This document shows positions 9,347-20,092 of a stretch of 64,000 nucleotides of DNA, piece after piece. The stretch is from Pseudomonadota bacterium (GTDB lineage Bacteria; Pseudomonadota; Gammaproteobacteria; Burkholderiales; Burkholderiaceae_E): positions 24,469 to 88,468 of the forward strand of contig CAUJHG010000039.1 of assembly GCA_963204785.1 (NCBI GenBank). The letters are read 5' to 3'. The notes beneath the pieces are model-generated. The model saw only the letters and a list, made by a program, of their open reading frames with translations. It did not search any database and had not been told where the DNA came from. Numbering within the stretch: position 1 is the stretch's first letter; each line of letters opens with the position of its first letter. A program made the position numbers and the translations under genes.

Positions 9347-10399
9347 TCAGATCGGCGCCGCTTCCCGGCGCCGGCGGGCCACCGGTACCGAGGCCCGCCC
9401 GGCCGCGATCGCCCCGGCACCGAGCAGGCCGAGCGCCGGCTCGGTCACCAGCCGCACCGGCATCCCGGCAAGCAGCCCGGTGTGGCGCCCCTTGTCGAGG
9501 AAGCCTTCGAGGAAGCACGCGCTGCGCCGGGGATCCAGCACCCGCGGCGCGATGCCTCCGCCGACGTAGACCCCGCCGCGGGCCAGCAGCAGCAGCGCCA
9601 GGTCGCCGGCGAAGGCGCCGAGCATCGACGCGAACAGATCCAGCGCGGCCGCAGCCCGCAGCGCCACTGCGCCGCGCGGATCCGCACCCGCGGCAAGCGC
9701 CGTCGACGAGATTGCCGCGGCAGGATCGTCTGCGTCGAGCAGGGCGTCGGCGTCGATCCGGTCGCGCTCGAGCAGGAAACGGTAGAGGCTGATCAGCCCG
9801 GGGCCGCTGAGCGCCCGTTCCGCGCTGACCCGGCCCTCGTGCAGGCGATGCAGCCAGCGCCAGAATTCGAGCTCGGTCTCGCTGCGCGGGGCCAGCCCGA
9901 CGTGGCCGCCCTCGCCGCCCGCGATCCGCCAGCGCCGCCCCACCGGGAACATGGTCGCCACCCCGAGCCCGGTGCCCGGTCCGAAGATAACGCGCGGCAC
10001 ACCGGCCTGGGCCTGGCCCGGCTGCAGGGTCCGGATCTCGCCCGGACCCAGCGCGTCCACGCCGGCGGCCGCGGCGACGAAGTCGTTGACCAGCCGCACC
10101 GGTCCGAGCCCGAAGCGCCGTCGCAGCGGGCCGGCCTCCAGGGTCCAGGGCAGGTTCGTCATCCGCGCGCGCCCCGCGGCAACCGGCCCGGCCAGCCCGA
10201 TGCAGGCGGCAAGCGGGCGCACCGCGCCTCCCAGCCGGGCCGCGGCATCGTCCAGGAAACGCGCGAGCATCGGCTCGAAGCCGTCGAAGTCCGCACACGC
10301 GTAGCGCAACTGCAGCAGGGGCCGCGTCGCGTCCGCCTCGAAGAGGCCGAGCAGCCCCTTCGTGCCGCCCAGGTCCACGCCCAGCAGCAGCCGGTCCAT
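9347..10399 (-). CDS. glk: Glucokinase (ROK/Glk family)
   Basis: Phosphorylates glucose with ATP to glucose-6-phosphate. The N-terminus MDRLLLGVDLGGTKG is the phosphate-1 motif; VIFGPGTGLGVA is the Glk signature and IAGGEGGHVGLAPRS contains the catalytic-region residues. The protein is 350 aa, close to Glk. ATG at 10399 was chosen: it is preceded by GGAGGGAG, whereas the GTG 12 bases upstream would overlap that site. As the promoter-proximal gene of the glycogen cluster it would capture free glucose released from glucan breakdown. Confidence 0.9.
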   Translation of the reverse strand: MDRLLLGVDLGGTKGLLGLFEADATRPLLQLRYACADFDGFEPMLARFLDDAAARLGGAVRPLAACIGLAGPVAAGRARMTNLPWTLEAGPLRRRFGLGPVRLVNDFVAAAAGVDALGPGEIRTLQPGQAQAGVPRVIFGPGTGLGVATMFPVGRRWRIAGGEGGHVGLAPRSETELEFWRWLHRLHEGRVSAERALSGPGLISLYRFLLERDRIDADALLDADDPAAAISSTALAAGADPRGAVALRAAAALDLFASMLGAFAGDLALLLLARGGVYVGGGIAPRVLDPRRSACFLEGFLDKGRHTGLLAGMPVRLVTEPALGLLGAGAIAAGRASVPVARRRREAAPI

Positions 10400-10654
10400 C
10401 GCTCCCTCCACCTGTCCGTCAGGCCCGACTCTGCCACAGACGCCGCAGGCCGCCCTGCCGGGGAGCGCCCCGGAGGGGAGCCGGTGGCCCTTGCGCCCGG
10501 GGGCCGGCAGCCGCTGTGCCGGGGAGCGCCGTCCGCTGCACCGTGGAGCGCCGGCCGGTCCGCCCGGAGGCGAGCCTTCGATCCGCTATAGTCGGCGCAC
10601 CGGGTCCGCTCGAAGCGGAACCGCAAGCCAAGGCGTGGCAGCAGCGAGGAGACG
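10400..10654. promoter_or_regulatory. Divergent intergenic region glk / zinc alcohol dehydrogenase
   Basis: 255 bases between two divergent genes. The sequence GGGGAGCGCC occurs twice, with a GTGGAGCGCC variant, within about 100 bases. A TATAGT hexamer at 10587-10592 on the plus strand could be the -10 element of the dehydrogenase gene, but no good -35 element lies 16-18 bases upstream. A short hairpin (TCCGCT, loop CGA, AGCGGA) at 10605-10619 would fall in the 5' leader. No clear promoter for glk was found. Confidence 0.35.
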
Positions 10655-11665
10655 ATGCAGACGGTGCAGACGATGCGGGCGATGCTGTTCGAAGGGCTGC
10701 CAGGCGAGCTGAGCGAGCACGCGCTGCCCGTGCCGACGCCCGGGCCGGGCCAGCTGCTGCTGCGGGTGCGCACCTGCGGCGTGTGCCGCACGGACCTGCA
10801 CGTGGTCGACGGCGAACTCGATTCGCCCCGGCGACCCGTGGTGCCGGGGCACGAGATCGTCGGGATCGTCGAGGAGCTCGGCGCGGGGGCGCAGCGCTTC
10901 ACCCTGGGGCAGCGCGTCGGAGTTCCCTGGCTCGGATCGAGCTGCGGGCGATGCGCCTGGTGCACGAGCGGACGCGAGAACCTCTGCCCGCAGGCGCAGT
11001 TCACCGGCTACACGCTCGACGGCGGCTACGCCGAGTACGCGCTCGCCGACGAACGCTTCTGCTTCGCGCTGCCCGACAACTACGACGACCTCGAAGCCGC
11101 GCCGCTGCTGTGCGCCGGCCTGATCGGCTATCGCGCGCTGAAGATGGCCGGTGAGGCGCGGCGGCTGGGAATCTACGGCTTCGGCGCCGCCGCGCACCTG
11201 GTGGCCCAGGTGGCGCTGCACCAGGGCCGCAGCGTCCATGCCTTCACCCGGCCCGGCGACGCCGCCGCGCAGGCCTTCGCACTCAGGCTCGGAGCGGCCT
11301 GGGCGGGCGGCTCCGACGAGCCCGCGCCGCAGCCGCTGGACGCAGCGCTGATCTTCGCCCCGGTCGGCGCGCTGGTGCCCGCCGCGCTGCGCGCGGTCGT
11401 CCCCGGCGGCGCCGTGGTCTGCGCCGGAATCCACATGAGCGAGATTCCCGCCTTCCCGTATTCGATCCTCTGGGGCGAGCGCAGCCTGCGCTCGGTGGCC
11501 AACCTGACTCGCGCCGACGGCGAGGAGTTCCTGCGCATCGCCGCCGGGTTCAAGCTGCACACCGAGGTCACCGAGCGTCCGCTCGCCGATGCCCGGCAGG
11601 CGCTCGACGACCTGCGCGCCGGACGGCAGGTGGGCGCTGCGGTGCTGCGCTGCTCGCACCGCTGA
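10655..11665 (+). CDS. Zinc-binding alcohol dehydrogenase family protein
   Basis: A medium-chain zinc dehydrogenase of 336 aa. Catalytic zinc ligands are in CGVCRTDLH and VVPGHEIVG, with a further Cys in PLLCAGLIGYRAL. The four-cysteine structural zinc lobe has the spacing C-x2-C-x2-C-x7-C in CGRCAWCTSGRENLC. A Rossmann glycine region follows at GIYGFGAAAHLVAQV. The lack of any substrate insert fits the adh_fam_2 (TIGR02822) group, whose physiological substrate is unknown. ATG at 10655 has a strong GAGGAG site. Its stop overlaps the start of the next gene by one base (TGATG). Confidence 0.85.
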   Translation: MQTVQTMRAMLFEGLPGELSEHALPVPTPGPGQLLLRVRTCGVCRTDLHVVDGELDSPRRPVVPGHEIVGIVEELGAGAQRFTLGQRVGVPWLGSSCGRCAWCTSGRENLCPQAQFTGYTLDGGYAEYALADERFCFALPDNYDDLEAAPLLCAGLIGYRALKMAGEARRLGIYGFGAAAHLVAQVALHQGRSVHAFTRPGDAAAQAFALRLGAAWAGGSDEPAPQPLDAALIFAPVGALVPAALRAVVPGGAVVCAGIHMSEIPAFPYSILWGERSLRSVANLTRADGEEFLRIAAGFKLHTEVTERPLADARQALDDLRAGRQVGAAVLRCSHR

Positions 11666-12267
11666 TGCGGCGCAACCCGATCGCCGTCACGGCGGTCGCG
11701 CTGGCCCTGGCCTGGGCGCTGTCGGCCTGCGCGCGCCCCGCGACACCGGTCGCGCCCGCTGCGCCGCCCCGGGCAGCCGCTCCCGCAGCGCCCTCGGCCC
11801 AGGCGCCGTCCCGGACCGACACCCGAACGAGCCTGATCGGCGAATCGATCGCGGTGCAGGACGGCGATTCCTTCGTGCTGCGCACCGTCGACGGCCGCAA
11901 GCTGCGCATCAGGATCGCCGGAATCGACGCTCCCGAGCGCGGTCAGCCCTTCGCCGACGTGTCCCGTCGTCACCTGGCGCAACTGCTCGCCGGAGGGCAA
12001 CTGCGGCTGCAGGTGAGCAAGACCGACGTCTTCGGACGCGAGGTCGCCCAGGTGAGCGACGCGGCGGGACGGGACGCAGGGCTCGCGCAGCTCGAGGCCG
12101 GACTGGCCTGGTTCTTTCGTCGCTACGCGTCCGAGCAGCCGCCGGCGCAGCGGCGTGCCTACGCGCAGGCCGAGGCGACTGCGCGCCAGGCCCGGCTCGG
12201 GCTTTGGCGCGACCCGAAGCCGCTGCCGCCCTGGGACTTCCGCCGCGGGCAGCGCGCCCCCCGCTGA
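11665..12267 (+). CDS. Thermonuclease-family (SNase) lipoprotein
   Basis: A predicted exported nuclease. Residues 1-23 form a lipoprotein signal ending in the lipobox LSAC. A Pro/Ala-rich spacer of about 30 residues follows, then a staphylococcal-nuclease domain from about residue 60, with GDSFVLRTVDGRKLRIRIAG, the acidic pair in IDAPERGQ, and the later KTDVFGREVAQV containing the catalytic-type Arg. The 200-aa length is normal for a tethered SNase. The start overlaps the upstream dehydrogenase stop by one base, so co-translation is likely, although no functional link is obvious. It would act at the membrane or in the periplasm on DNA or RNA. Confidence 0.8.
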   Translation: MRRNPIAVTAVALALAWALSACARPATPVAPAAPPRAAAPAAPSAQAPSRTDTRTSLIGESIAVQDGDSFVLRTVDGRKLRIRIAGIDAPERGQPFADVSRRHLAQLLAGGQLRLQVSKTDVFGREVAQVSDAAGRDAGLAQLEAGLAWFFRRYASEQPPAQRRAYAQAEATARQARLGLWRDPKPLPPWDFRRGQRAPR

Positions 12268-12274
12268 CGCGGCC

Positions 12275-13018
12275 TCAGGAGGCCGCAGGCGCGCGCGCCT
12301 GGCGGGTCTGGCGCACCGTTTCGTAGAGCACGACCCCTGCCGCCACCGAGACGTTCAGGCTGCTCACCTGCCCTGCCATCGGGATGTGCACCAGCGCATC
12401 GCAGCGCTCGCGCACCAGGCGGCGCAGGCCCTTGCCTTCCGCGCCGAGCACCCAGGCGACCGAGGCCGGGATCGCGCAGTCGTACAGCGAGGTCGGCGCC
12501 TGGTCGGCCGTGCCGATCACCCAGACGCCGTGCTCCTGCAGGTCCTCGATGGTGCGCGCCAGGTTGGTCACCATCACGTAGGGAATGCTCTCGGCGGCCC
12601 CCGACGCGGTCTGGATCGCCACCTCGGTGAGCGGGCAGGCATGGTCCTTGGGCGCGATCACCGCATCCGCGCCCGCACCATCGGCCACCCGCAGGCAGGC
12701 GCCGAGATTGCGCGGATCGGTGACGCCGTCGAGCAGCAGCAGCAGCGGCTTCTCCACGCGCGCAAGGACCTCGTCGAGGTCGGCCGTCGGCAGCAGGTCC
12801 TCGGCGATCATCACCACGCCCTGGTGCCGACGTCCCGGCGCCAGGCGATCCAGGCGCACCATGTCCACCTGGCTCGGCCGGATTCCCGCCCCTTGGGCCA
12901 GCCGGACCAGGTCGCGCAGCCTGGGATCGTCGCGCCCGGCGGCGACGTAGAGCTCGGTGATGCCCTGGGCGCCGCGCTTCAGGCGCGCAGCGACTGCATG
13001 GAAACCGTGGATCAGCAT
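12275..13018 (-). CDS. rlmB: 23S rRNA (guanosine-2'-O-)-methyltransferase
   Basis: A SPOUT-class enzyme that methylates the ribose of G2251 in 23S rRNA. The N-terminal substrate-binding domain starts MLIHGFHAVAARLKR. The knotted SAM-binding domain shows LLDGVTDPRNLGACLR, AWVLGAEGKGLR and VHIPMAGQVSSLNVSVA. Length 247 aa matches RlmB. ATG at 13018 follows AGGAAAG. It lies 17 bases after rnr, a pairing (rnr-rlmB) conserved in many proteobacteria. Confidence 0.95.
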   Translation of the reverse strand: MLIHGFHAVAARLKRGAQGITELYVAAGRDDPRLRDLVRLAQGAGIRPSQVDMVRLDRLAPGRRHQGVVMIAEDLLPTADLDEVLARVEKPLLLLLDGVTDPRNLGACLRVADGAGADAVIAPKDHACPLTEVAIQTASGAAESIPYVMVTNLARTIEDLQEHGVWVIGTADQAPTSLYDCAIPASVAWVLGAEGKGLRRLVRERCDALVHIPMAGQVSSLNVSVAAGVVLYETVRQTRQARAPAAS

Positions 13019-13035
13019 GTCTTTCCTGGATGGGT

Positions 13036-15471
13036 TCAGCCGCTGCGGCGGCGCTTGTGCCTGCCGTTGCCGTTCTGCTTCCTGCCGGTCGCGGACGAGG
13101 ACAGCTTGCGCGCCTCGCGTCGCGCGGCGCTCGCCCGCCGTGCCTCCTCGCTCTTGGGCGGCGCCGCCTTGCGCCGGGCCACGGGCGCCGCGTCCGACGC
13201 CCTGCCGGCGCCGACCACCTCGCGATAGCCCAGTCGCTGCACGAGCCGGAACTCGATGCGCCGCGCCTCCAGGTCGACGCGCGAGACCTGCACGTGCAGC
13301 TCGTCGGTCAGCCGGAAGCGTCGCCCGGTGCGCTCTCCGCGCAGTTCATGCGCAGCCTCGTTGTACTGGAAATACTCGCTGCCCAGTTCGGAGACGTGCA
13401 CCAGCCCGTCGACGTAGAGCTCCTCGAGCGTGACGAACACTCCGAAGGGCGCGACTCCGGTGACCCGGCCGGCGAACTGCTCGCCGACCCGCTCGCGCAT
13501 GTACTGGCACTTGAGCCAGGCCTCGACGTCGCGCGAAGCCTCGTCGGCGCGGCGCTCGTTGGCCGAGCACAGCGCCCCGCGCTGCTCCCAGGCCTCGATC
13601 GAGCGCTGCAGTGCGACCGACTTCGCGCTCGCCTGCTGCGCCCGCGCGCCCGGGCTCGCCAGCTTGACGGCGGCAGCGCAGTTGTCCTCGTCCGCCCCCG
13701 GTTCCAGCGGAGCAAGCGGATGCCGCTCGCCGCGCAGCAGGGCCTTGATCACCCGGTGCGTCAGGAGGTCCGGATAGCGCCGGATCGGCGAAGTGAAGTG
13801 GGTGTAGACCTCGTAGGCCAGCCCGAAGTGCCCGCAGTTGTGGGGCGAATAGACCGCCTGCTGCATCGAGCGCAGCATCATCGTCTGCAGCAGCGGCGCA
13901 TCGGGGCGGCTGCGCACCTGCGCGGCGAGCACGGCGTAGTCGCGCGGCGCGGGCTCGTCGCCGCCGCCCAGCGCCAGGCCCACCGTCTGCAGGAACTCGC
14001 GCAGCAGACGCAGCTTCTCCGCGGTGGGGCCCTCGTGCACCCGGTAGAGCCCGGGATGCCGGCTGCGCTGCATGAAGTCGCCCGCGCACACGTTGGCCGC
14101 GAGCATGCACTCCTCGATCAGCCGGTGCGCATCGTTGCGCACCAGCGGCTCGATGCGCTCGATGCGCCCGGCCGCGTCGCAGACGATCTTCGTCTCCACC
14201 GTATCGAAGTCCATCGCACCGCGCGCCTCACGGGCACGTGCCAGCGCCCGGTAGAGCTCGTGCAGGTGCTGCAGCTGCGGCACCAGCGCAGCGCGGTGCC
14301 GGATCGCCTGCAGGTCGCGCCCGGACAGGATTCCCCAGACCTCGTCGTAGTTCAGGCGCGCCGCCGAGTGCATCACCGCCTCGTAGAACTGATAGGCGCT
14401 GACCTGCCCGCGCGCGCCGACCACCATGTCGCAGACCAGCACCAGGCGGTCGACCTGCGGGTTCAGCGAGCACAGACCGTTGGAGAGCTTCTCCGGCAGC
14501 ATCGGGATCACGCGGCGCGGGAAGTACACCGAGGTCGAGCGCAACGCAGCCTCGCGGTCCAGCGCGTCGTCGGGCTTCACGTAGTGCGAGACGTCGGCGA
14601 TCGCGACGATCAGGCGCCAGCCGGCGCTGCGCCCTTCGCCGAAGGGCTCGCAGTAGACCGCGTCGTCGAAGTCGCGCGCATCGATGCCGTCGATCGTCAC
14701 CAGCGGGACGTCGCGCAGGTCGACCCGGCCGCGCAGCTGCGCCGGGCGCACCGCCGACGGCAGCTTGGCCGCCAGCGCGAGCGCCGCCTCGCTGAACACG
14801 TGCGGCACCTCGAACTTGCGCACCGCGATCTCGATCTCCATGCCTGGATCGTCGATCTCCCCGAGCACCTCGATCACGCGCCCGATCGGTGCCGCGTGCC
14901 CCGAGGGTGGATCGGTGATCTCCACGGTGACCACCTGCCCGGGCTGCGCGTGGCCCGCGTCGCCGGGCGGGATCAGGATGTCGTGCTTGATCCGCTGATC
15001 CTCCGGGACGACGATGGTCACGCCGCGCTCCGACAGCAGCCGGCCGACCAGCCTGCGCTGGGCGCGCGCGGTCACCTCGACGATCTCGCCCTCGGGTCGG
15101 CCGCGGGCGTCGAAGCCCGCGCGCCGGGCCAGGACCCGGTCGCCGTGCATCACCTTCTGCATCTCCCGCGGCGGCAGGAACATGTCGGGCCCGCCTGCGT
15201 CGGGGATCAGGAACCCGAAGCCGTCGCGGTGGCCCTGCACGCGGCCGGCGACGAAATCCAGCTTGCTCGCCAGCAGCAGCACGCCCTTGCGGTTGGGCAT
15301 CAGCTGCCCGTCACGCTCCATGGCCGCGAGCCGTCGCCTGAGCCCTTCGGCCTGCCCGGCAGGCACCCCGAGCGCGAGTGCGAGCTGCGCCGGCGTCAGC
15401 GGGCCTTCGGCCTCGCGCAGGGCTGCGAGGATTTCCTCGCGGGTCGGGAGCACCCCGGTCTTATGGGTCAC
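13036..15471 (-). CDS. rnr: Ribonuclease R
   Basis: A processive 3'-5' exoribonuclease (RNase II family) that degrades structured RNA and helps in rRNA and tmRNA quality control. Order: a winged-helix region near residues 10-70, cold-shock/OB domains, the catalytic RNB domain with the Asp cluster in TIDGIDARDFDDAVY, the HFTSPIRRYPDLLTHR motif, a C-terminal S1 domain (VTGVAPFGVFVTLEELY), then a basic Lys/Arg tail typical of RNase R rather than RNase II. The start is taken as GTG at 15471 (811 aa), just before the conserved PTREEILAALREAEG. Its ribosome site is weak. A longer frame would run through the tRNA gene and is rejected. Confidence 0.93.
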   Translation of the reverse strand: MTHKTGVLPTREEILAALREAEGPLTPAQLALALGVPAGQAEGLRRRLAAMERDGQLMPNRKGVLLLASKLDFVAGRVQGHRDGFGFLIPDAGGPDMFLPPREMQKVMHGDRVLARRAGFDARGRPEGEIVEVTARAQRRLVGRLLSERGVTIVVPEDQRIKHDILIPPGDAGHAQPGQVVTVEITDPPSGHAAPIGRVIEVLGEIDDPGMEIEIAVRKFEVPHVFSEAALALAAKLPSAVRPAQLRGRVDLRDVPLVTIDGIDARDFDDAVYCEPFGEGRSAGWRLIVAIADVSHYVKPDDALDREAALRSTSVYFPRRVIPMLPEKLSNGLCSLNPQVDRLVLVCDMVVGARGQVSAYQFYEAVMHSAARLNYDEVWGILSGRDLQAIRHRAALVPQLQHLHELYRALARAREARGAMDFDTVETKIVCDAAGRIERIEPLVRNDAHRLIEECMLAANVCAGDFMQRSRHPGLYRVHEGPTAEKLRLLREFLQTVGLALGGGDEPAPRDYAVLAAQVRSRPDAPLLQTMMLRSMQQAVYSPHNCGHFGLAYEVYTHFTSPIRRYPDLLTHRVIKALLRGERHPLAPLEPGADEDNCAAAVKLASPGARAQQASAKSVALQRSIEAWEQRGALCSANERRADEASRDVEAWLKCQYMRERVGEQFAGRVTGVAPFGVFVTLEELYVDGLVHVSELGSEYFQYNEAAHELRGERTGRRFRLTDELHVQVSRVDLEARRIEFRLVQRLGYREVVGAGRASDAAPVARRKAAPPKSEEARRASAARREARKLSSSATGRKQNGNGRHKRRRSG

Positions 15472-15494
15472 GATGAGAGGTCCGGTTCGTTGAT

Positions 15495-15522
15495 TTGACA
15501 GATTCCGTGCGCACCCTATAAT
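15495..15522 (+). promoter_or_regulatory. Consensus sigma70 promoter of tRNA-Leu
   Basis: A perfect -35 hexamer TTGACA (15495-15500) and a perfect -10 hexamer TATAAT (15517-15522) with a 16-base spacer. Transcription would start near 15529, about 30 bases before the tRNA. This is the only full-consensus promoter I found in the window and fits a highly expressed stable RNA gene. Confidence 0.85.
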
Positions 15523-15557
15523 TCGCAGCTTCTGCACGGTACGCCGTGCGGACCGCA

Positions 15558-15644
15558 GCCCAGATGGCGGAATTGGTAGACGCACCAGGTTCAGGTCCTG
15601 GCGGTGGCAACACTGTGGAGGTTCGAGTCCTCTTCTGGGCACCA
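15558..15644 (+). tRNA. tRNA-Leu (anticodon CAG)
   Basis: An 87-base class II tRNA. The acceptor stem GCCCAGA (15558-15564) pairs with TCTGGGC (15634-15640), followed by discriminator A and an encoded CCA. The anticodon stem is CCAGG/CCTGG (15585-15589 and 15597-15601) with loop TTCAGGT, so the anticodon is CAG at 15592-15594 and reads CUG, expected to be the main Leu codon in such GC-rich DNA. A long variable arm precedes GGTTCGAGTCC (T arm). Confidence 0.97.
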
Positions 15645-15649
15645 ATACG

Positions 15650-15671
15650 AAAGCCTGCGCAAGCAGGCTTT
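15650..15671 (+). terminator. Hairpin terminator after tRNA-Leu
   Basis: A perfect 9-bp stem AAAGCCTGC / GCAGGCTTT with loop GCAA begins 6 bases after the tRNA 3' end. The downstream T-run is weak (TCCCCGTTT), but the stem itself ends in TTT. It may also work in the opposite direction. Confidence 0.7.
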
Positions 15672-15691
15672 CCCCGTTTCAGGCCCGGAAA

Positions 15692-15713
15692 GCGAAGCAC
15701 CTGCGTGCTTCGC
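15692..15713 (-). terminator. Hairpin terminator of the hisZ-purA-phosphoribosyltransferase unit
   Basis: An 8-bp stem GCGAAGCA / TGCTTCGC with a 6-base loop. On the minus strand it lies 10 bases after the phosphoribosyltransferase stop and is followed by TTTCC. It would end the long minus-strand block before the convergent tRNA gene. Confidence 0.6.
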
Positions 15714-15723
15714 GGCATCTTCT

Positions 15724-19004
<3,281 letters not shown>

Positions 19005-19018
19005 TTATTTTCCTGCAA

Positions 19019-19195
19019 TCAGAGGGCGATCAGCAAGAGCCCTGCGAGAATCGAGGACAAGCCGAGGAAGCGCAGTTGCCCGTCGCGAAGCTGCGCGATC
19101 CGGGCCATCGCGCCACGCCACTGCGCCGGCGCCAGGAAGGGCAGCAGGCCCTCGATCAGCAGCACCAGCCCGATGGCCAGCAGCACGGACCTCAT
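19019..19195 (-). CDS. Small membrane protein (DUF2065)
   Basis: A 58-aa gene. It begins MRSVLLAIGLVLLIEGLLPF, contains the conserved centre APAQWRGAMARIAQL and ends in a second hydrophobic helix (LRFLGLSSILAGLLLIAL). Two membrane helices around a short amphipathic loop, and the position right behind hflC, match DUF2065 (YjeT-like) proteins. The ATG is 6 bases after the hflC stop and follows a GAGG site. Its function is unknown; co-transcription with hflKC suggests an accessory role in the FtsH-associated membrane complex, which is only inference. Confidence 0.85.
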   Translation of the reverse strand: MRSVLLAIGLVLLIEGLLPFLAPAQWRGAMARIAQLRDGQLRFLGLSSILAGLLLIAL

Positions 19196-19201
19196 GCCGC
19201 C

Positions 19202-20083
19202 TCACTTCGCCCCGGAGAGCGTGGTCCCCTTGAAGTAGCGGAAGAACTCCGACGAGGGATCGAGCACGAGCACGTCGCTGCGATTGCGGAAGGCGGCGCG
19301 GTAGGCCTCGAGGCTGCGGTAGAACTCGGCGAACTCCGGGTTCTGCCCGAAGGCGCTCGCGTAGATCGCTGCGGCCTTCCCGTCTCCCTCACCCTTGACC
19401 TTCTGCGCATCGCGATAGGCTTCGGCCAGGATCACCTCGCGCTGGCGGTCGGCGTCGGCGCGGATCTTCTCGGACTCGGCGGAACCCGTGGCCCGGCGCT
19501 CGTTGGCGACCCGCTTGCGCTCGGACTGCATCCGGTCGTACACCCGCTCGGCCACCTCGGGGGCGAAATCCACCCGCTTGAGCCGCACGTCGACGATCTC
19601 GGCGCCGATCTGCTTGGAGTCCTCGTTGACCTTGCTGCGCACGCTCTCGGTGATCTCGTCACGCTGCCCGGAGATCGCGTCGGCGACGGTGCGCTTGGCG
19701 ATCTCGTTGTTCAGCGCGTCGCGCAGGCTGCGCGAGATGCGATCGGCGGCGATCAGCTCGCTGCCCTGCACCGAGCGCACGAAGGTGCGCGGATCGACGA
19801 TGCGCCACTTCACGAAGGTGTCGATCTGGATGTTGAGCTTCTCCGACGTGATGAAGCGGTCGGTGTCGGCGGTGTCGATCGTCAGGATGCGCCGGTCGAA
19901 GTACTGGACGTTCTGGAACGGCGGCGGCAGCTTGAAGTGCAGCCCCGGCTTGTCGATCACCTGGCGGATCTCGCCGAGCGCGTAGACGACCGCGTACTGG
20001 CGCTGGTCGACCACGAAGACGCTGCCCGAGAGCAGCGCGAGCGCCACCAGCACGAGCAGCAGGACGGGGACGAGTCGTTGCAT
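19202..20083 (-). CDS. hflC: HflC, SPFH-domain regulator of the FtsH protease
   Basis: An inner-membrane protein that assembles with HflK into a large ring-like cage around FtsH and modulates membrane-protein degradation. The 293-aa protein has one N-terminal membrane helix (LVPVLLLVLVALALLSGSVF), then the SPFH/band-7 domain (YAVVYALGEIRQVIDKPG, DPRTFVRSVQGSE), and a long charged helix with ERRATGSAESEKIRADADR. ATG at 20083 follows GAGGAG, 9 bases after hflK. Size and order agree with the conserved hflX-hflK-hflC arrangement. Confidence 0.95.
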   Translation of the reverse strand: MQRLVPVLLLVLVALALLSGSVFVVDQRQYAVVYALGEIRQVIDKPGLHFKLPPPFQNVQYFDRRILTIDTADTDRFITSEKLNIQIDTFVKWRIVDPRTFVRSVQGSELIAADRISRSLRDALNNEIAKRTVADAISGQRDEITESVRSKVNEDSKQIGAEIVDVRLKRVDFAPEVAERVYDRMQSERKRVANERRATGSAESEKIRADADRQREVILAEAYRDAQKVKGEGDGKAAAIYASAFGQNPEFAEFYRSLEAYRAAFRNRSDVLVLDPSSEFFRYFKGTTLSGAK

Positions 20084-20092
20084 CGCTTCTCC

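Noticed and set aside
13030..15498. Plus-strand open frame covering rnr
   Set aside because: Antisense composition only; RNase R motifs on the minus strand are complete.
15558..15644. tRNA-Leu as an integration (att) site
   Set aside because: No integrase, no duplicated tRNA 3' end and ordinary housekeeping genes on both sides.
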